A stretch of 64,000 nucleotides of DNA from Bombilactobacillus bombi (GTDB lineage Bacteria > Bacillota > Bacilli > Lactobacillales > Lactobacillaceae), in NCBI RefSeq assembly GCF_964340835.1, contig NZ_OZ204251.1. The stretch is one strand, 5' to 3'. This document shows positions 1 through 8,171 of the stretch, piece by piece. The position numbers and the translations under genes are program-made. Position 1 is the first letter of the stretch, and each line of letters opens with the position of its first letter. The notes under the pieces are model-generated. The model saw only the letters and a program-made list of their open reading frames with translations, made no database searches and was not told the origin of the DNA.

Positions 1-2
1 AT

Positions 3-95
3 TGTTTGTCCGAACACCTTGCATCTGCAAAGTTTGCCCGCTCCCAAAAAACGTTTGTGCGCTCGTTATGGACAAAAAATCTCCCACCGTACTAG
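3..95 (+). CDS. 3' end of an unidentified gene, cut by the window edge
   Basis: A frame open from the window edge ends with TAG at 93-95, immediately before a ribosome binding site (AAAGGA, about 96-101) that serves the next gene. That spacing is what suggests this is the true end of an upstream gene. The roughly 30 visible residues end in RSLWTKNLPPY and match no family I can name. The other two forward frames are also open here (one stops at 113-115), so the frame choice is an inference. Confidence 0.3.
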   Translation, partial: CLSEHLASAKFARSQKTFVRSLWTKNLPPY

Positions 96-111
96 AAAGG
101 ATGATTCAACT

Positions 112-306
112 GTGAAACGTTATTTGCAATTGTTTGTAATGGTGGCTATGATGGCGTTTTTGACAATGGTAATTCAATTAGGATTAAAGTCATTTTTGCC
201 TTTAGATAATTTTTGGTGGAATTATTTAAGTTTTACGTTGATTTTTTTCATATTATTGGCATGTATCTTACATTTTGCAACTTATGTAAAACATCAGCGC
301 CGCTAA
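112..306 (+). CDS. Small membrane protein, 64 aa
   Basis: I place the start at GTG 112 because AAAGGA lies about ten bases upstream; a longer frame is open back to the window edge, but its upstream residues look non-coding. The 64-residue product has a basic N-terminus (VKRYLQ), a hydrophobic segment at about residues 7-22, a short polar turn and a second segment at about 30-54, ending in basic KHQRR. It is therefore a two-pass membrane protein of unknown function. It closes the upstream operon: a strong hairpin terminator follows directly. Confidence is good that it is a gene, and nil for function. Confidence 0.55.
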   Translation: MKRYLQLFVMVAMMAFLTMVIQLGLKSFLPLDNFWWNYLSFTLIFFILLACILHFATYVKHQRR

Positions 307-309
307 TAA

Positions 310-342
310 AAAAAGCTGGAAAAATTTTTTTCCAGCTTTTTT
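310..342. terminator. Bidirectional rho-independent terminator
   Basis: The inverted repeat AGCTGGA (314-320) / TCCAGCT (331-337) is flanked by an A-run and a T-run, so it works on both strands. It lies between the convergent small membrane protein gene and tpx. Confidence 0.85.
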
Positions 343-347
343 GGTTA

Positions 348-839
348 CTAGTTTTGATTGATTTGATCTAATACTTGGTCGTACTTAGGTTCGTTGGTCA
401 TTTCACTGACAACTTCACGGTAAGTAATCTGTCCATCTGTATTGATTACCCAAACGGAACGTGCCAATAAACCAGAATCATCCATCAACATATGGGTTTG
501 TTGACCAAAGTTTTGTTTGACATCTGAGAGTAATTGCATCTTCTTGACATTTTGTGCAGCGCACCACTGCGCTTGTTGTTCAGGAGTATTAGTCGAAATT
601 GTGACAAAGTTAATGCCTGCATATTGATCCACTTCTTCATTAAAGTGCTTCGTCTGCAAGCTGCAAACACTCGTGTTGATGTTAGGTACAACACTAATCA
701 ATAGTGGCTGATCCAATAAATCGGTTAGTTGCACTTTTTCTCCGGCACGATTAGTCACTGTAAAATTAGGAAATTGTTCTCCAATTTCGGGAATGTCTGT
801 CAACGTTGCAAATGGTTTGTCATGACGCGTAATCTTCAT
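348..839 (-). CDS. tpx: Thiol peroxidase (atypical 2-Cys peroxiredoxin)
   Basis: Reduces hydrogen peroxide and organic hydroperoxides in the cytoplasm, with electrons from thioredoxin. The 163-residue length is the family norm. The Tpx signature NTSVCSLQTKHFN gives peroxidatic Cys59, and Cys93 (QWCAAQ) is the resolving cysteine; their spacing matches Cys61/Cys95 of the E. coli enzyme. The start is supported by GAGGTGATG just upstream on the minus strand, with TATAAT at about 859-864 as a candidate -10 box. It is a single-gene unit, separated from its convergent neighbour by a bidirectional terminator. A catalase-poor lactic acid bacterium would plausibly depend on such an enzyme; that point is inference. 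Confidence 0.95.
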   Translation of the reverse strand: MKITRHDKPFATLTDIPEIGEQFPNFTVTNRAGEKVQLTDLLDQPLLISVVPNINTSVCSLQTKHFNEEVDQYAGINFVTISTNTPEQQAQWCAAQNVKKMQLLSDVKQNFGQQTHMLMDDSGLLARSVWVINTDGQITYREVVSEMTNEPKYDQVLDQINQN

Positions 840-947
840 ATTTCATCACCTCGGTATCATTATACCTGATTCAACGCTGGAAGTACGGGGCAATGCTTTT
901 TTGTTCTCAAGGAGTTTGTTATAATATGAGCCAAAGGAGTTGTCAAA

Positions 948-2447
948 ATGAATTTTTTTGTGAACGTAGATTTATCCAATGCTAGTTCGGGAATTGAGCA
1001 TTCGGAGATTAAACGTCTGCGCCTTTTTCAAAAGTACAACCAACCAGCCAAGATTATTACGACATATTATCGAAATAATTGGGCTGCTGGTCCAGGTAAA
1101 TTTGGCGTCCAGATGGATGAAATTATTAATATTTTTGATTACTTTGGTGACAATGATAATGATTTTTATCGCAGCAATACAATTGAAGAATATTGTCAGA
1201 GAAATCATTATATTCAACAACGCTACTTAGGCCAAGATAAGGACGAATTCGGTTATTTGGTTTATACCAATAACGGTCAGCAAGCTTTAGTGCGAACTTA
1301 TGTTTCTAATCAACAAGTATCCTCAGTCGCTTTTGCGCCAATTGGCAGTCAAAAGCCTGTTTATGGGGAAGCTTATGACGGACGTGGTTTTTTATCGTCA
1401 AAGTATTATTATGACCAAAATGGCCATGCTAAAAAGCAAGATATTTTAAATACAAAAGGCGAGACCTTTTGTACGCAGGTGTTCAAAGATAGTAACAGTG
1501 TAGCTTTATATAAGTTACGTTTTCGTGGCCAGAAGTATAATTTTCGAGATTTACGAGATTTTCAAGCGTTGTTCTTTGATAGTCTTAATCGCGATTACGG
1601 AGAAAACAATCTTTTTATTTCAGATCGGGTGGAATGTACAGAAGGTTTAACTCATATGCAGACACCAGCGAAAAAGGTCATCTATATTCACAATCAGTTT
1701 GGTGGTAATCCCCGTACTAGCCCACTGACCGGGGGACTGAACTTTAATTATCGCTTTGCATTAGAACATGCAGAGCTGTTTGATTGGCTGATCTGTCCTT
1801 CACAATTTGAAGCTGAAGAAATTAACCAGCGCTTTCAGATTGCAGATAAAGTCATCGCCATTCCGGGAGGAACAGCGCAGACTGATATGCCGCAATTAAC
1901 TATGAAAGAACGTGATCGGTATCAAATAATGATGGTGGCACGTATTTCTGGTGAAAAGCAAGTTCCGCAAGCAATTAAGATTTTACAACAAGTGCGCCAA
2001 CAAGTTCCGCAAGCGCATTTGGACATTTTTGGCGGCGTTACTGAACAAAAAGAATACGAGCAGGTCAAAAGTCTAATTGGAACGAATAATTTGCGCCATG
2101 CCGTGAAGATTCGAGGGATTATTCCTAATCTTGATGCGGAATATGATCAAGCAGGAATGCTATTATTAACTTCTATTAGTGAAGGCTTTCCCTTAACCTT
2201 TTTGGAGGCAACTAGTCATGGATTGCCGCTAGTTGCCTATGATTGCCGTTATGGTCCTCGTGATATTATTCGAGATGGCAAAAATGGCTATTTAATTCAT
2301 CAAGATGACCAAAAAACAGCAGCAACTAAAATAATTAAAATGATGTCTGATGAAAAATTACAACAACAATTGTCTGAAGGTTCCTATCAAACTGCCCAAA
2401 GATTCGATGATGAGCATATTTGGAAACTTTGGCAGTCAGTGATTTAA
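948..2447 (+). CDS. GT4 glycosyltransferase, TarM/GtfA-like
   Basis: A retaining GT-B glycosyltransferase of about 500 residues. The C-terminal half (about 325-490) carries the GT4 nucleotide-sugar site with the E-x7-E motif EGFPLTFLE and a preceding VARISGEKQ segment. The N-terminal half is the long acceptor-side domain seen in poly(ribitol/glycerol-phosphate) glucosyltransferases (TarM) and in GtfA of the accessory Sec adhesin-glycosylation system, which also share the YIHNQF-type segment. The role is therefore sugar transfer to wall teichoic acid or to a surface protein; which one cannot be decided here. There is no GtfB partner next to it, favouring the teichoic acid reading. ATG 948 follows AAAGGAG. 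The adjacent WxL surface locus fits a cell-envelope role. Confidence 0.75.
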   Translation: MNFFVNVDLSNASSGIEHSEIKRLRLFQKYNQPAKIITTYYRNNWAAGPGKFGVQMDEIINIFDYFGDNDNDFYRSNTIEEYCQRNHYIQQRYLGQDKDEFGYLVYTNNGQQALVRTYVSNQQVSSVAFAPIGSQKPVYGEAYDGRGFLSSKYYYDQNGHAKKQDILNTKGETFCTQVFKDSNSVALYKLRFRGQKYNFRDLRDFQALFFDSLNRDYGENNLFISDRVECTEGLTHMQTPAKKVIYIHNQFGGNPRTSPLTGGLNFNYRFALEHAELFDWLICPSQFEAEEINQRFQIADKVIAIPGGTAQTDMPQLTMKERDRYQIMMVARISGEKQVPQAIKILQQVRQQVPQAHLDIFGGVTEQKEYEQVKSLIGTNNLRHAVKIRGIIPNLDAEYDQAGMLLLTSISEGFPLTFLEATSHGLPLVAYDCRYGPRDIIRDGKNGYLIHQDDQKTAATKIIKMMSDEKLQQQLSEGSYQTAQRFDDEHIWKLWQSVI

Positions 2448-2554
2448 GAATAAATTGTGAATTTTATTTGAAAAAGTATAGCTTTTTTTAGAAGTTGTGC
2501 TATATTGTAATTAGTGCATTACTTCAATTCTGACTTAGTGGGAGGGGTCGTTGA

Positions 2555-3004
2555 ATGAAATATCGTACAAACAGTAATTTCAAGCGACTCACTTTTGGTA
2601 AAGTGGCAGGATTGATCTTGGCACTCTTTGTTGTTATAGGAGTTGTAATTGGAATCCATACCACATTAACGTGGGCGGGTACTGGTTATGATTATTCTGG
2701 CAATGAAGTTCGACAAGCTCTTCCTGTTGCGGCTAATAAGGGAGAGAACAGCAATATAGGTCATGCAACCGCACAATCTGATGCGCATGTGCTTGTAACT
2801 GATAATGTAAAGCCAACAACCAATGCTCCGGTTAAGACCAATACACCAGGAGCAGTTACAGTTGTTGAGAATACTAATTACCCAAATACGGGTGATGAAA
2901 TTAGTTATAGTTCAATTGCATTAGGATTTGCAATGTTGCTAGGCTTAGTTGTAGTTTACCGCAAGAAGTTAATGTCACTGTTTTTAAATTTTAATCGGCG
3001 ATAA
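2555..3004 (+). CDS. Small sortase-type surface protein of the WxL locus
   Basis: A 149-residue protein with an N-terminal membrane/signal segment (about residues 16-38) and a C-terminal cell-wall sorting signal: the LPxTG-like pentapeptide YPNTG (within NTNYPNTGDE), a hydrophobic stretch, then a positive tail (YRKK). The motif departs from LPxTG at the first position. A small LPxTG protein heading a WxL/DUF916 locus is the usual arrangement (CscD-like). Its segment ATAQSDAHV is nearly the same as ATAQSDANV in the next gene, so the two are related over that stretch. The start follows a strong GGGAGGGG site. It probably sits on the wall through sortase; function is otherwise unknown. Confidence 0.7.
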   Translation: MKYRTNSNFKRLTFGKVAGLILALFVVIGVVIGIHTTLTWAGTGYDYSGNEVRQALPVAANKGENSNIGHATAQSDAHVLVTDNVKPTTNAPVKTNTPGAVTVVENTNYPNTGDEISYSSIALGFAMLLGLVVVYRKKLMSLFLNFNRR

Positions 3005-3036
3005 TCAAGTGGTTTATTATAGAATTATCTTGGCAT

Positions 3037-3083
3037 TTGTTGTTAAGAGTGGTATTCTATAATACAGGATAATTTGATTATCC
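3037..3083 (+). promoter_or_regulatory. Promoter and 5' stem-loop of the first WxL gene
   Basis: TATAAT at 3058-3063 is preceded by TTGTTG at 3037-3042 (15-bp spacing, short). The perfect inverted repeat GGATAAT-ttg-ATTATCC (3067-3083) falls at the expected transcript 5' end. It would form a stem-loop on the mRNA, or an operator. The strong GGGGAGG site of the gene follows. Confidence 0.5.
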
Positions 3084-3110
3084 AAGATATATTTTGGGGA
3101 GGAATTATTC

Positions 3111-3824
3111 ATGAAGATGAATAAATTATTTAGTTCAATCGCAGCTTCTGCGATGGTATTAACAGCTTTGGCACCTGCAGCTGTAGCAAATGCTGCATCA
3201 GGTAATCCTACAAATGTTCAAGGTACAGGCGTTGGTGCTTATACTAACAATGGTAAATTAGGAATGGCAACAAGTGCTTCAGCAAATGTAACAGATGGAA
3301 GTGCAACAGCACAATCTGATGCTAATGTTAAAGTTATTGATGGATTTTTAGTTTTGCAAGCTGTTCCTGATTTTGGTTTTGGTACTGCAATGGCAGGTTC
3401 TAAAGATGTAAGATTGATTGATGGTACAAGTATGCGTTCTGATGATGGTACACCAGCTGGAACAGTTGCTATTCTTGATTCACGTAATGCTGCAACTGCT
3501 GCTAATGGTTTTGAATTAAAAGCTACAGTTGATGAATTTACTGATTCAGCAAATCAAGCTACACCTGGATTTGTATTGAATTTTGATCAATTTACTGAAG
3601 ACAAGAATGCTGATAATACTCATTTGAATACAAATCCTTCAATACAAATACCTGCTGATGGAAAAACTTCTGGACAGATTATTAATCAAAAGAATACTCG
3701 TGGCCAACACTACTTTACCTATAAAGGACTTGGTAATCAAGTTACTTTAGCTGTTCCAGATAAGATTCCTGCTGATCAATATTCTTCAACTATTAATTGG
3801 ACATTAAGCGCTAAGGCAGTTTAA
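3111..3824 (+). CDS. WxL domain surface protein 1
   Basis: A secreted 237-residue protein that would bind peptidoglycan non-covalently through its C-terminal WxL domain. A signal peptide (MKMNKL, hydrophobic core, AVANA cleavage at about residue 28) leads into a Ser/Ala/Asn-rich region. The family landmarks VPDFGFG (about residue 88) and the terminal INWTLSAKAV follow. The distal WxL motif is WTL; the proximal one has drifted to FEL. The gene is T-rich with recurrent simple codons, and its strong GGGGAGG site plus its own promoter and terminator suggest high expression. It forms the first WxL/WxL-interacting protein pair with the gene at 3937. Confidence 0.88.
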   Translation: MKMNKLFSSIAASAMVLTALAPAAVANAASGNPTNVQGTGVGAYTNNGKLGMATSASANVTDGSATAQSDANVKVIDGFLVLQAVPDFGFGTAMAGSKDVRLIDGTSMRSDDGTPAGTVAILDSRNAATAANGFELKATVDEFTDSANQATPGFVLNFDQFTEDKNADNTHLNTNPSIQIPADGKTSGQIINQKNTRGQHYFTYKGLGNQVTLAVPDKIPADQYSSTINWTLSAKAV

Positions 3825-3848
3825 TTAAAAAAAGTATTGACTAGTTTT

Positions 3849-3886
3849 AAAGAAACCACTACAATCAGTAGTGGTTTCTTTTTTAT
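3849..3886 (+). terminator. Rho-independent terminator after WxL protein 1
   Basis: AAAGAAACCACTAC / GTAGTGGTTTCTTT forms a 14-bp stem with a 5-base loop, followed by T residues. It separates the first WxL gene from the following gene and may be partly read through. Confidence 0.88.
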
Positions 3887-3936
3887 TTTATTAAGTATCT
3901 CTGTGTTATATAACAAAAGACAAGGAGTTTATATTG

Positions 3937-5013
3937 ATGGTTTTTTTTGAAAATCGTAGAAAAATTGGTATTTCTTTTTTAGTTGTATTAGGTTTTGTTT
4001 TATCTTTTTTTTGTTCTAGTAAAGTTCAGGCTGTAGAAACTAATTATGCATTAAAACCACATTATGGAGCAAATCAAATAGCAGAAAATGGTCAAATAGA
4101 TATTTTTGGTAATCCAGGACAAACAATTCAGATAGCAATGGATATTGCTAACCAAAGTGAAAAGGATCAAAAATATGCTGTTCATTTTTATACAGCTAGT
4201 ACTTCTGATAGTGGATCTTATGAGTATACAAGTAATTCTAATCTTGATTCTAGTATGAAATTACCACCTAAAAATTATGTTAAGCCACTAACACAAGTTG
4301 TTTTAGTTAAGGCTAAGTCAATACAGACTGTTCAACTTAATGTTACTATTCCAACACAAAAATTTACAGGTTATTTGATGGGTGGAGTTTCAGTTTCTCC
4401 ATATAAGCAAAAAGCAAAAACTTCATTAACATCTAATGGAACATTAATTAAAAATAAATATTTTCAAGGAGTTCCAGTTAAAATTCGTCAAGATCGTAAT
4501 AATAAAAAAGATCCTAAATTTAGAGTTCTTAAAGTAGTTCCTACTGCAAATAAAACTCTTAAAACAAGAGGAGTAAATGCTAACGTCCAAAATTATGTAG
4601 ACGGATTTGTTCCTGATTTAAATGTCAAAGCAACGGTTACTAAGCGTCCTAATGATCATAAGTTTAAAGTAACAATGAATGGAAATCCTCAAAGTATTGC
4701 TCCTAATTCTAATTATAATTTAGCAATTGATTGGGGTAAGAAGCCTTTACAAGCAGGTAATTATCACTTGCACATGAAGTATACTACAGCTGATAAGACT
4801 AAGTCTTGGATTGTAGATAAGGATTTTTCAATTTCAGATGCTGATGCGGCTAAATATAATAAGTTATCTGGCATTAAGCCAAATTATATGTGGCTTTGGA
4901 TTTTAATTGCTATTTTAGCTCTCTTGTTAGTACTTGGTTTAGGTATTTACTTTGGTCGTCGTAATCAAAACAAACAACAACCAATGAACAATAATATGAA
5001 TAATCAAAGATAA
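3937..5013 (+). CDS. WxL-interacting protein 1 (DUF916-DUF3324)
   Basis: A 358-residue, single-pass surface protein: signal peptide (ends at about VQA), an N-terminal DUF916 domain (now the WxLIP peptidoglycan-binding domain), a middle DUF3324 domain (WxLIP host-binding domain) and a C-terminal membrane helix (about residues 316-338) with a basic, Asn/Gln-rich tail. The conserved GYLMGGVSVS turn and the late QAGNYHLHMKY strand are present. Proteins of this family bind both peptidoglycan and partner WxL proteins. ATG 3937 is chosen over TTG 3934 because it sits 9 bases after AAGGAG. Very AT-rich codons, like its WxL neighbour and unlike later copies. Confidence 0.87.
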   Translation: MVFFENRRKIGISFLVVLGFVLSFFCSSKVQAVETNYALKPHYGANQIAENGQIDIFGNPGQTIQIAMDIANQSEKDQKYAVHFYTASTSDSGSYEYTSNSNLDSSMKLPPKNYVKPLTQVVLVKAKSIQTVQLNVTIPTQKFTGYLMGGVSVSPYKQKAKTSLTSNGTLIKNKYFQGVPVKIRQDRNNKKDPKFRVLKVVPTANKTLKTRGVNANVQNYVDGFVPDLNVKATVTKRPNDHKFKVTMNGNPQSIAPNSNYNLAIDWGKKPLQAGNYHLHMKYTTADKTKSWIVDKDFSISDADAAKYNKLSGIKPNYMWLWILIAILALLLVLGLGIYFGRRNQNKQQPMNNNMNNQR

Positions 5014-5020
5014 TTTGATG

Positions 5021-5060
5021 AAAAAATGCAGACACTTTTGATAGTGCCTGCATTTTTTTG
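5021..5060 (+). terminator. Rho-independent terminator
   Basis: ATGCAG-a-CAC / GTG-c-CTGCAT with flanking A- and T-runs gives a hairpin with one internal mismatch. A possible promoter overlaps it: TTGATA at 5038-5043 and TATAAT at 5062-5067 (18-bp spacing), followed by the palindrome ATGATATCAT, for the next gene. Confidence 0.75.
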
Positions 5061-5112
5061 TTATAATATGATATCATCAATAGTGACAATCTAAAGGGAT
5101 TTGATATTAATT

Positions 5113-6165
5113 ATGAAGAAGAGAGTATTAACACTTTTATTAGGATTAATAGGAGTAGTGTTTTGTCTACGTCTATCAGTGACTACAGTATCAGCCGATG
5201 TGCAAGATATTACTGTAACGCCAATTATTAATAATTCGGATGTGACGGATAAATTTCAGATTATCGCTCAGCCGAATCACATCTATCCAGTAAAAATTTC
5301 GCTAACTAATTTTGGAACCGGAATTACTAAATTACGCATCCGTCCGACAAACGCTTCTACGGATGCCACAGGTCAAATTATTTATTCAGAAGTTGTTAAA
5401 TCTGGTTCTAATGGACTAAAAACAGCTTTTCAAGATATGACTAATGCACAAGTGGTAACCTTGAAACCCAATCAAACCAAAGAATTAACCTTTAATATAA
5501 AAACCCCACCGGATAAGTTACCAGGTTTTATTATGGGGGGGTTTTATATTTATGACGTTAACCAGCCTAACGCTGGTGGATTAAAGGTGCCTGTATGGAT
5601 GACTGAAACCAACAAAGCGGTTGGTGGTGTGTTAATCTTAGATGGGATTGAACCCAAGGCTGTTAACCATAGCCCCTTTATCAATGTTAATTTGAATAAT
5701 AACCAACCCGGACTAATGAAAGATGTTACAGTGCATATGACGATTAAACGCCGCGGTTTGTTAGAACTTTTTAACCTGGGATTTAAACCGGTTAATGCTG
5801 ATCAAGTTTATAAAAAGATTGCACCTAATTCTAATGTGCCAGTAGCGTTTGATCAACAGTCGCTGCCAATTAAGCCTGGTATTTATCAAGCAACTGGTAC
5901 GGCTCGCAGCGGTAAAACCAAATGGAAATTTTCCGGCAGCTATCGCATTTCGCAACAAGAGGCTGATCGAGTGAATAAGGCTTGTCATAACTTAACTCCT
6001 GATAAGACTGTAATGTATTTAATGATTGTTTTGGCTTTGATATTTTTGATAGTTTTTGTAATTTGGGGATTGTGGTCCCAGAGTCGCCGCACCAAGCAGT
6101 TGAACAACACTTCTCAGCAGACCCCACCAAATTCTGGAGGATATCCACCACACAATCAAGGTTAA
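5113..6165 (+). CDS. WxL-interacting protein 2 (DUF916-DUF3324)
   Basis: A 350-residue paralogue of the preceding protein: signal peptide (cleavage near VSA), DUF916 with the GFIMGGFYIYDV turn, a DUF3324-like middle domain, a membrane helix near residues 300-322 and a polar tail rich in Gln, Pro and Gly. It would be anchored in the membrane and reach the wall. ATG 5113 begins the MKKRV signal peptide and is preferred to TTG 5101, which lies too close to AAAGGGA; the site-to-ATG distance is long. No WxL gene directly precedes it, so it belongs to a run of three consecutive WxL-interacting genes (3937, 5113, 6182). Confidence 0.85.
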   Translation: MKKRVLTLLLGLIGVVFCLRLSVTTVSADVQDITVTPIINNSDVTDKFQIIAQPNHIYPVKISLTNFGTGITKLRIRPTNASTDATGQIIYSEVVKSGSNGLKTAFQDMTNAQVVTLKPNQTKELTFNIKTPPDKLPGFIMGGFYIYDVNQPNAGGLKVPVWMTETNKAVGGVLILDGIEPKAVNHSPFINVNLNNNQPGLMKDVTVHMTIKRRGLLELFNLGFKPVNADQVYKKIAPNSNVPVAFDQQSLPIKPGIYQATGTARSGKTKWKFSGSYRISQQEADRVNKACHNLTPDKTVMYLMIVLALIFLIVFVIWGLWSQSRRTKQLNNTSQQTPPNSGGYPPHNQG

Positions 6166-6181
6166 TTTAAGGAGATTTCTG

Positions 6182-7225
6182 ATGAAAAAAATAACTAAAG
6201 TTATGCAAACTATTATACTGATAGTAATAAGTTGTTTCCTGCTAGCAGATAGTGGTTCAGTTATTTTAGCAGCAGAAAACAAGCAATCGACTACGCAACA
6301 GCCGTCACGTTCTTTTACAGTGAAGGCAATTATTCCAGATAATCAAATCAACAAGCAGCTAACTTATTACGATTTACAAACTAAGCCTAATCAAAAACAA
6401 ACTTTAAAATTATTAGTAACTAATTTAGGAACTAAAAAATTAAAAGTTACTGTCCGCATTAATAATGCATATACTTCTCAAAATGGAGTTATTAGCTATG
6501 ATAAGCCCTACGTTAAGCTCTATCAGGCTCAGCAACCGGCTTTATCAGATTTGGTAATCGGTACTCGTTATAAAAAATTAATCCTTGCTCCGCAACATTC
6601 ACAGATTGTAAAATTTACTTATCAAGCACCTGAAAAACAATTTAAGGGTATTATGCTTGGGGGTATTACTGCATCTGCAGGAGTCGGAACGTCTGATAAC
6701 AAGAATTTAACCATTCAAAATCGCATCCGTTATGTGACCGGAGTTGTGTTGCATTCAGATGCCAGTCCGGTGAAGCCCCATTTAACTTTAGGTCCACGGA
6801 TTGGAGCTCAATCGCGTAGTATGCAGCCAGGATTGGGCTTTGAGTTGCAAAACGCTCAACCAGTTAACATCAGTCAAATGCAATTACATGTGCGTGTGAC
6901 GTCTAATAAACACCATGTGCCTGTTCGAAAAATCAATAATGCCCAGATGGCACCCAATTCGACTTGGGACGCCTTTGTGCCTTACAAGAATCTGGCTGCT
7001 GGTTCTTACGTTTTACATCTTCAAGTTAAGGCTAAAGGCGGCTTAGAACAAGAATTTACTCGTAAATTTACGATTACTAAAGATCAGCAAAACCAATTAA
7101 ACAAGAATCAACATTCACGTAATTGGCCGATTGTGACTTGGATTGTTTTGATTATTGTTTTGGGAGTGATATTAGTTATCGGCTACTTGCTGTGGGTATA
7201 TATGCAAGGACGTAAACGTCATTAA
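6182..7225 (+). CDS. WxL-interacting protein 3 (DUF916-DUF3324)
   Basis: A 347-residue member of the same family. It has a signal peptide (MKKITK, cleaved near ILAA), DUF916 with the GIMLGGITAS turn, the AAGSYVLHLQVKA strand of the second domain, then a membrane helix (about 319-341) and a short basic tail (QGRKRH). It starts 16 bases after the previous stop behind AAGGAGA, so it is co-transcribed with the 5113 gene. Expected location is the outer face of the membrane, contacting peptidoglycan and WxL partners. Functional difference from its paralogues cannot be seen. Confidence 0.85.
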   Translation: MKKITKVMQTIILIVISCFLLADSGSVILAAENKQSTTQQPSRSFTVKAIIPDNQINKQLTYYDLQTKPNQKQTLKLLVTNLGTKKLKVTVRINNAYTSQNGVISYDKPYVKLYQAQQPALSDLVIGTRYKKLILAPQHSQIVKFTYQAPEKQFKGIMLGGITASAGVGTSDNKNLTIQNRIRYVTGVVLHSDASPVKPHLTLGPRIGAQSRSMQPGLGFELQNAQPVNISQMQLHVRVTSNKHHVPVRKINNAQMAPNSTWDAFVPYKNLAAGSYVLHLQVKAKGGLEQEFTRKFTITKDQQNQLNKNQHSRNWPIVTWIVLIIVLGVILVIGYLLWVYMQGRKRH

Positions 7226-7238
7226 TTTAACAGATTAA

Positions 7239-7268
7239 TTGGACGTTAGACGAATTAATTGGTATAAT
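7239..7268 (+). promoter_or_regulatory. Sigma-A promoter of WxL protein 2
   Basis: TTGGAC (7239-7244), 18 bp, TATAAT (7263-7268). It ends just before the GAGGTG binding site of the gene at 7287, so the leader would be very short. The -35 box contains a TTG that would otherwise look like a start codon. Confidence 0.6.
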
Positions 7269-7286
7269 CAAAAAGAGGTGTGTGAC

Positions 7287-8099
7287 GTGAAAAAGTGGGA
7301 AAAGCGATTTTTATATGGTTGCAGTGCGGCTTTATGTCTATCTGCATTGGCAGTTCAGCCAACTAGTTCAGCTTTAGCAGATAGTAATCCTGTCGGTTAT
7401 CTTTCGGGGACAGCTTCTGGTAATACTTCCGGTGAGACTAATGTAACGGTAGAATTTACGCAAGCAAACGTTTATATTGAGCGTATGCCCAACTTCGATT
7501 TTGGAAATAAGCATAGCCTAATTGATGATGAAAATGTCTCGTTATATAGTGATAAGGCGACCCAACGTTCTTTAGTTGTAAGTTCTGACGCTAATGTTGA
7601 CTTCAGTGTCGAAGTTTCAGCTCCTAGTGGCGTTCCGTATATGTTGGATACTGACAATAAACAGCCAATTCAATATGATTATTCTGGCCAATTTGCTTCA
7701 TTAATTTTTGACCCAAAAGTATCTGGTCAAATTACTAATACTAATATTGATGATAATTCTAAATGGGTTCTTGCTGATGTTAAGGGAACTGGATCTGACT
7801 TAAATAAAAATCCTAGAAAAACTCCTGCGATTGATTTAGGAGATTTTTCATCTAGCCCTAACACTCATACTGACAGTGATCGAATCTTATTTGTCAAAGG
7901 TTCAACCAATAATAGTGGTTCTGACGGGGGACGTTTTGGAGTATCTTTTGCTGATAAAAAAAGTGCCCAAATGAGTTTGAATCCTCAGGCAATGCAACAT
8001 TTTCGAACCAAAGTTTTAGGAACTTATAAACATGTCAATGTCGTTTTTCCATTACAATGGACAGCAACGATTAATCCGAGTGCTATTATTCAACCTTAA
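7287..8099 (+). CDS. WxL domain surface protein 2, WxL motifs lost
   Basis: A 270-residue secreted protein with a signal peptide (cleavage near ALA-D, about residue 32) and the family landmark MPNFDFG. It differs from its paralogues at both peptidoglycan-binding motifs: the distal one reads LQWTATINPS (W-T-A instead of W-x-L) and the proximal one VDFSVEV (no Trp). It also has a longer C-terminal tail (PSAIIQP). GTG 7287 is chosen because GAGGTG lies just upstream and because the longer frame would overlap a good promoter. It may bind partners or the wall differently, or be drifting. It precedes WxL-interacting protein 4. Confidence 0.8.
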   Translation: MKKWEKRFLYGCSAALCLSALAVQPTSSALADSNPVGYLSGTASGNTSGETNVTVEFTQANVYIERMPNFDFGNKHSLIDDENVSLYSDKATQRSLVVSSDANVDFSVEVSAPSGVPYMLDTDNKQPIQYDYSGQFASLIFDPKVSGQITNTNIDDNSKWVLADVKGTGSDLNKNPRKTPAIDLGDFSSSPNTHTDSDRILFVKGSTNNSGSDGGRFGVSFADKKSAQMSLNPQAMQHFRTKVLGTYKHVNVVFPLQWTATINPSAIIQP

Positions 8100-8130
8100 T
8101 AATAGTCAATTTTAATATCTTAATTTGCAT

Positions 8131-8162
8131 GAAGGCAGCCTTGAAAGCTGTCTTTCTTTTTA
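8131..8162 (+). terminator. Weak terminator-like hairpin
   Basis: GGCAGC / GCTGTC with flanking pairs and a following T-rich run (TTTCTTTTT) forms a moderate hairpin between WxL protein 2 and the next gene. It is probably attenuating. Confidence 0.5.
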
Positions 8163-8171
8163 GAGGATAGT

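Noticed and set aside
7239..7286. TTG start for WxL protein 2
   Set aside because: This TTG is part of a good -35 box, and the added residues would disrupt the signal peptide.
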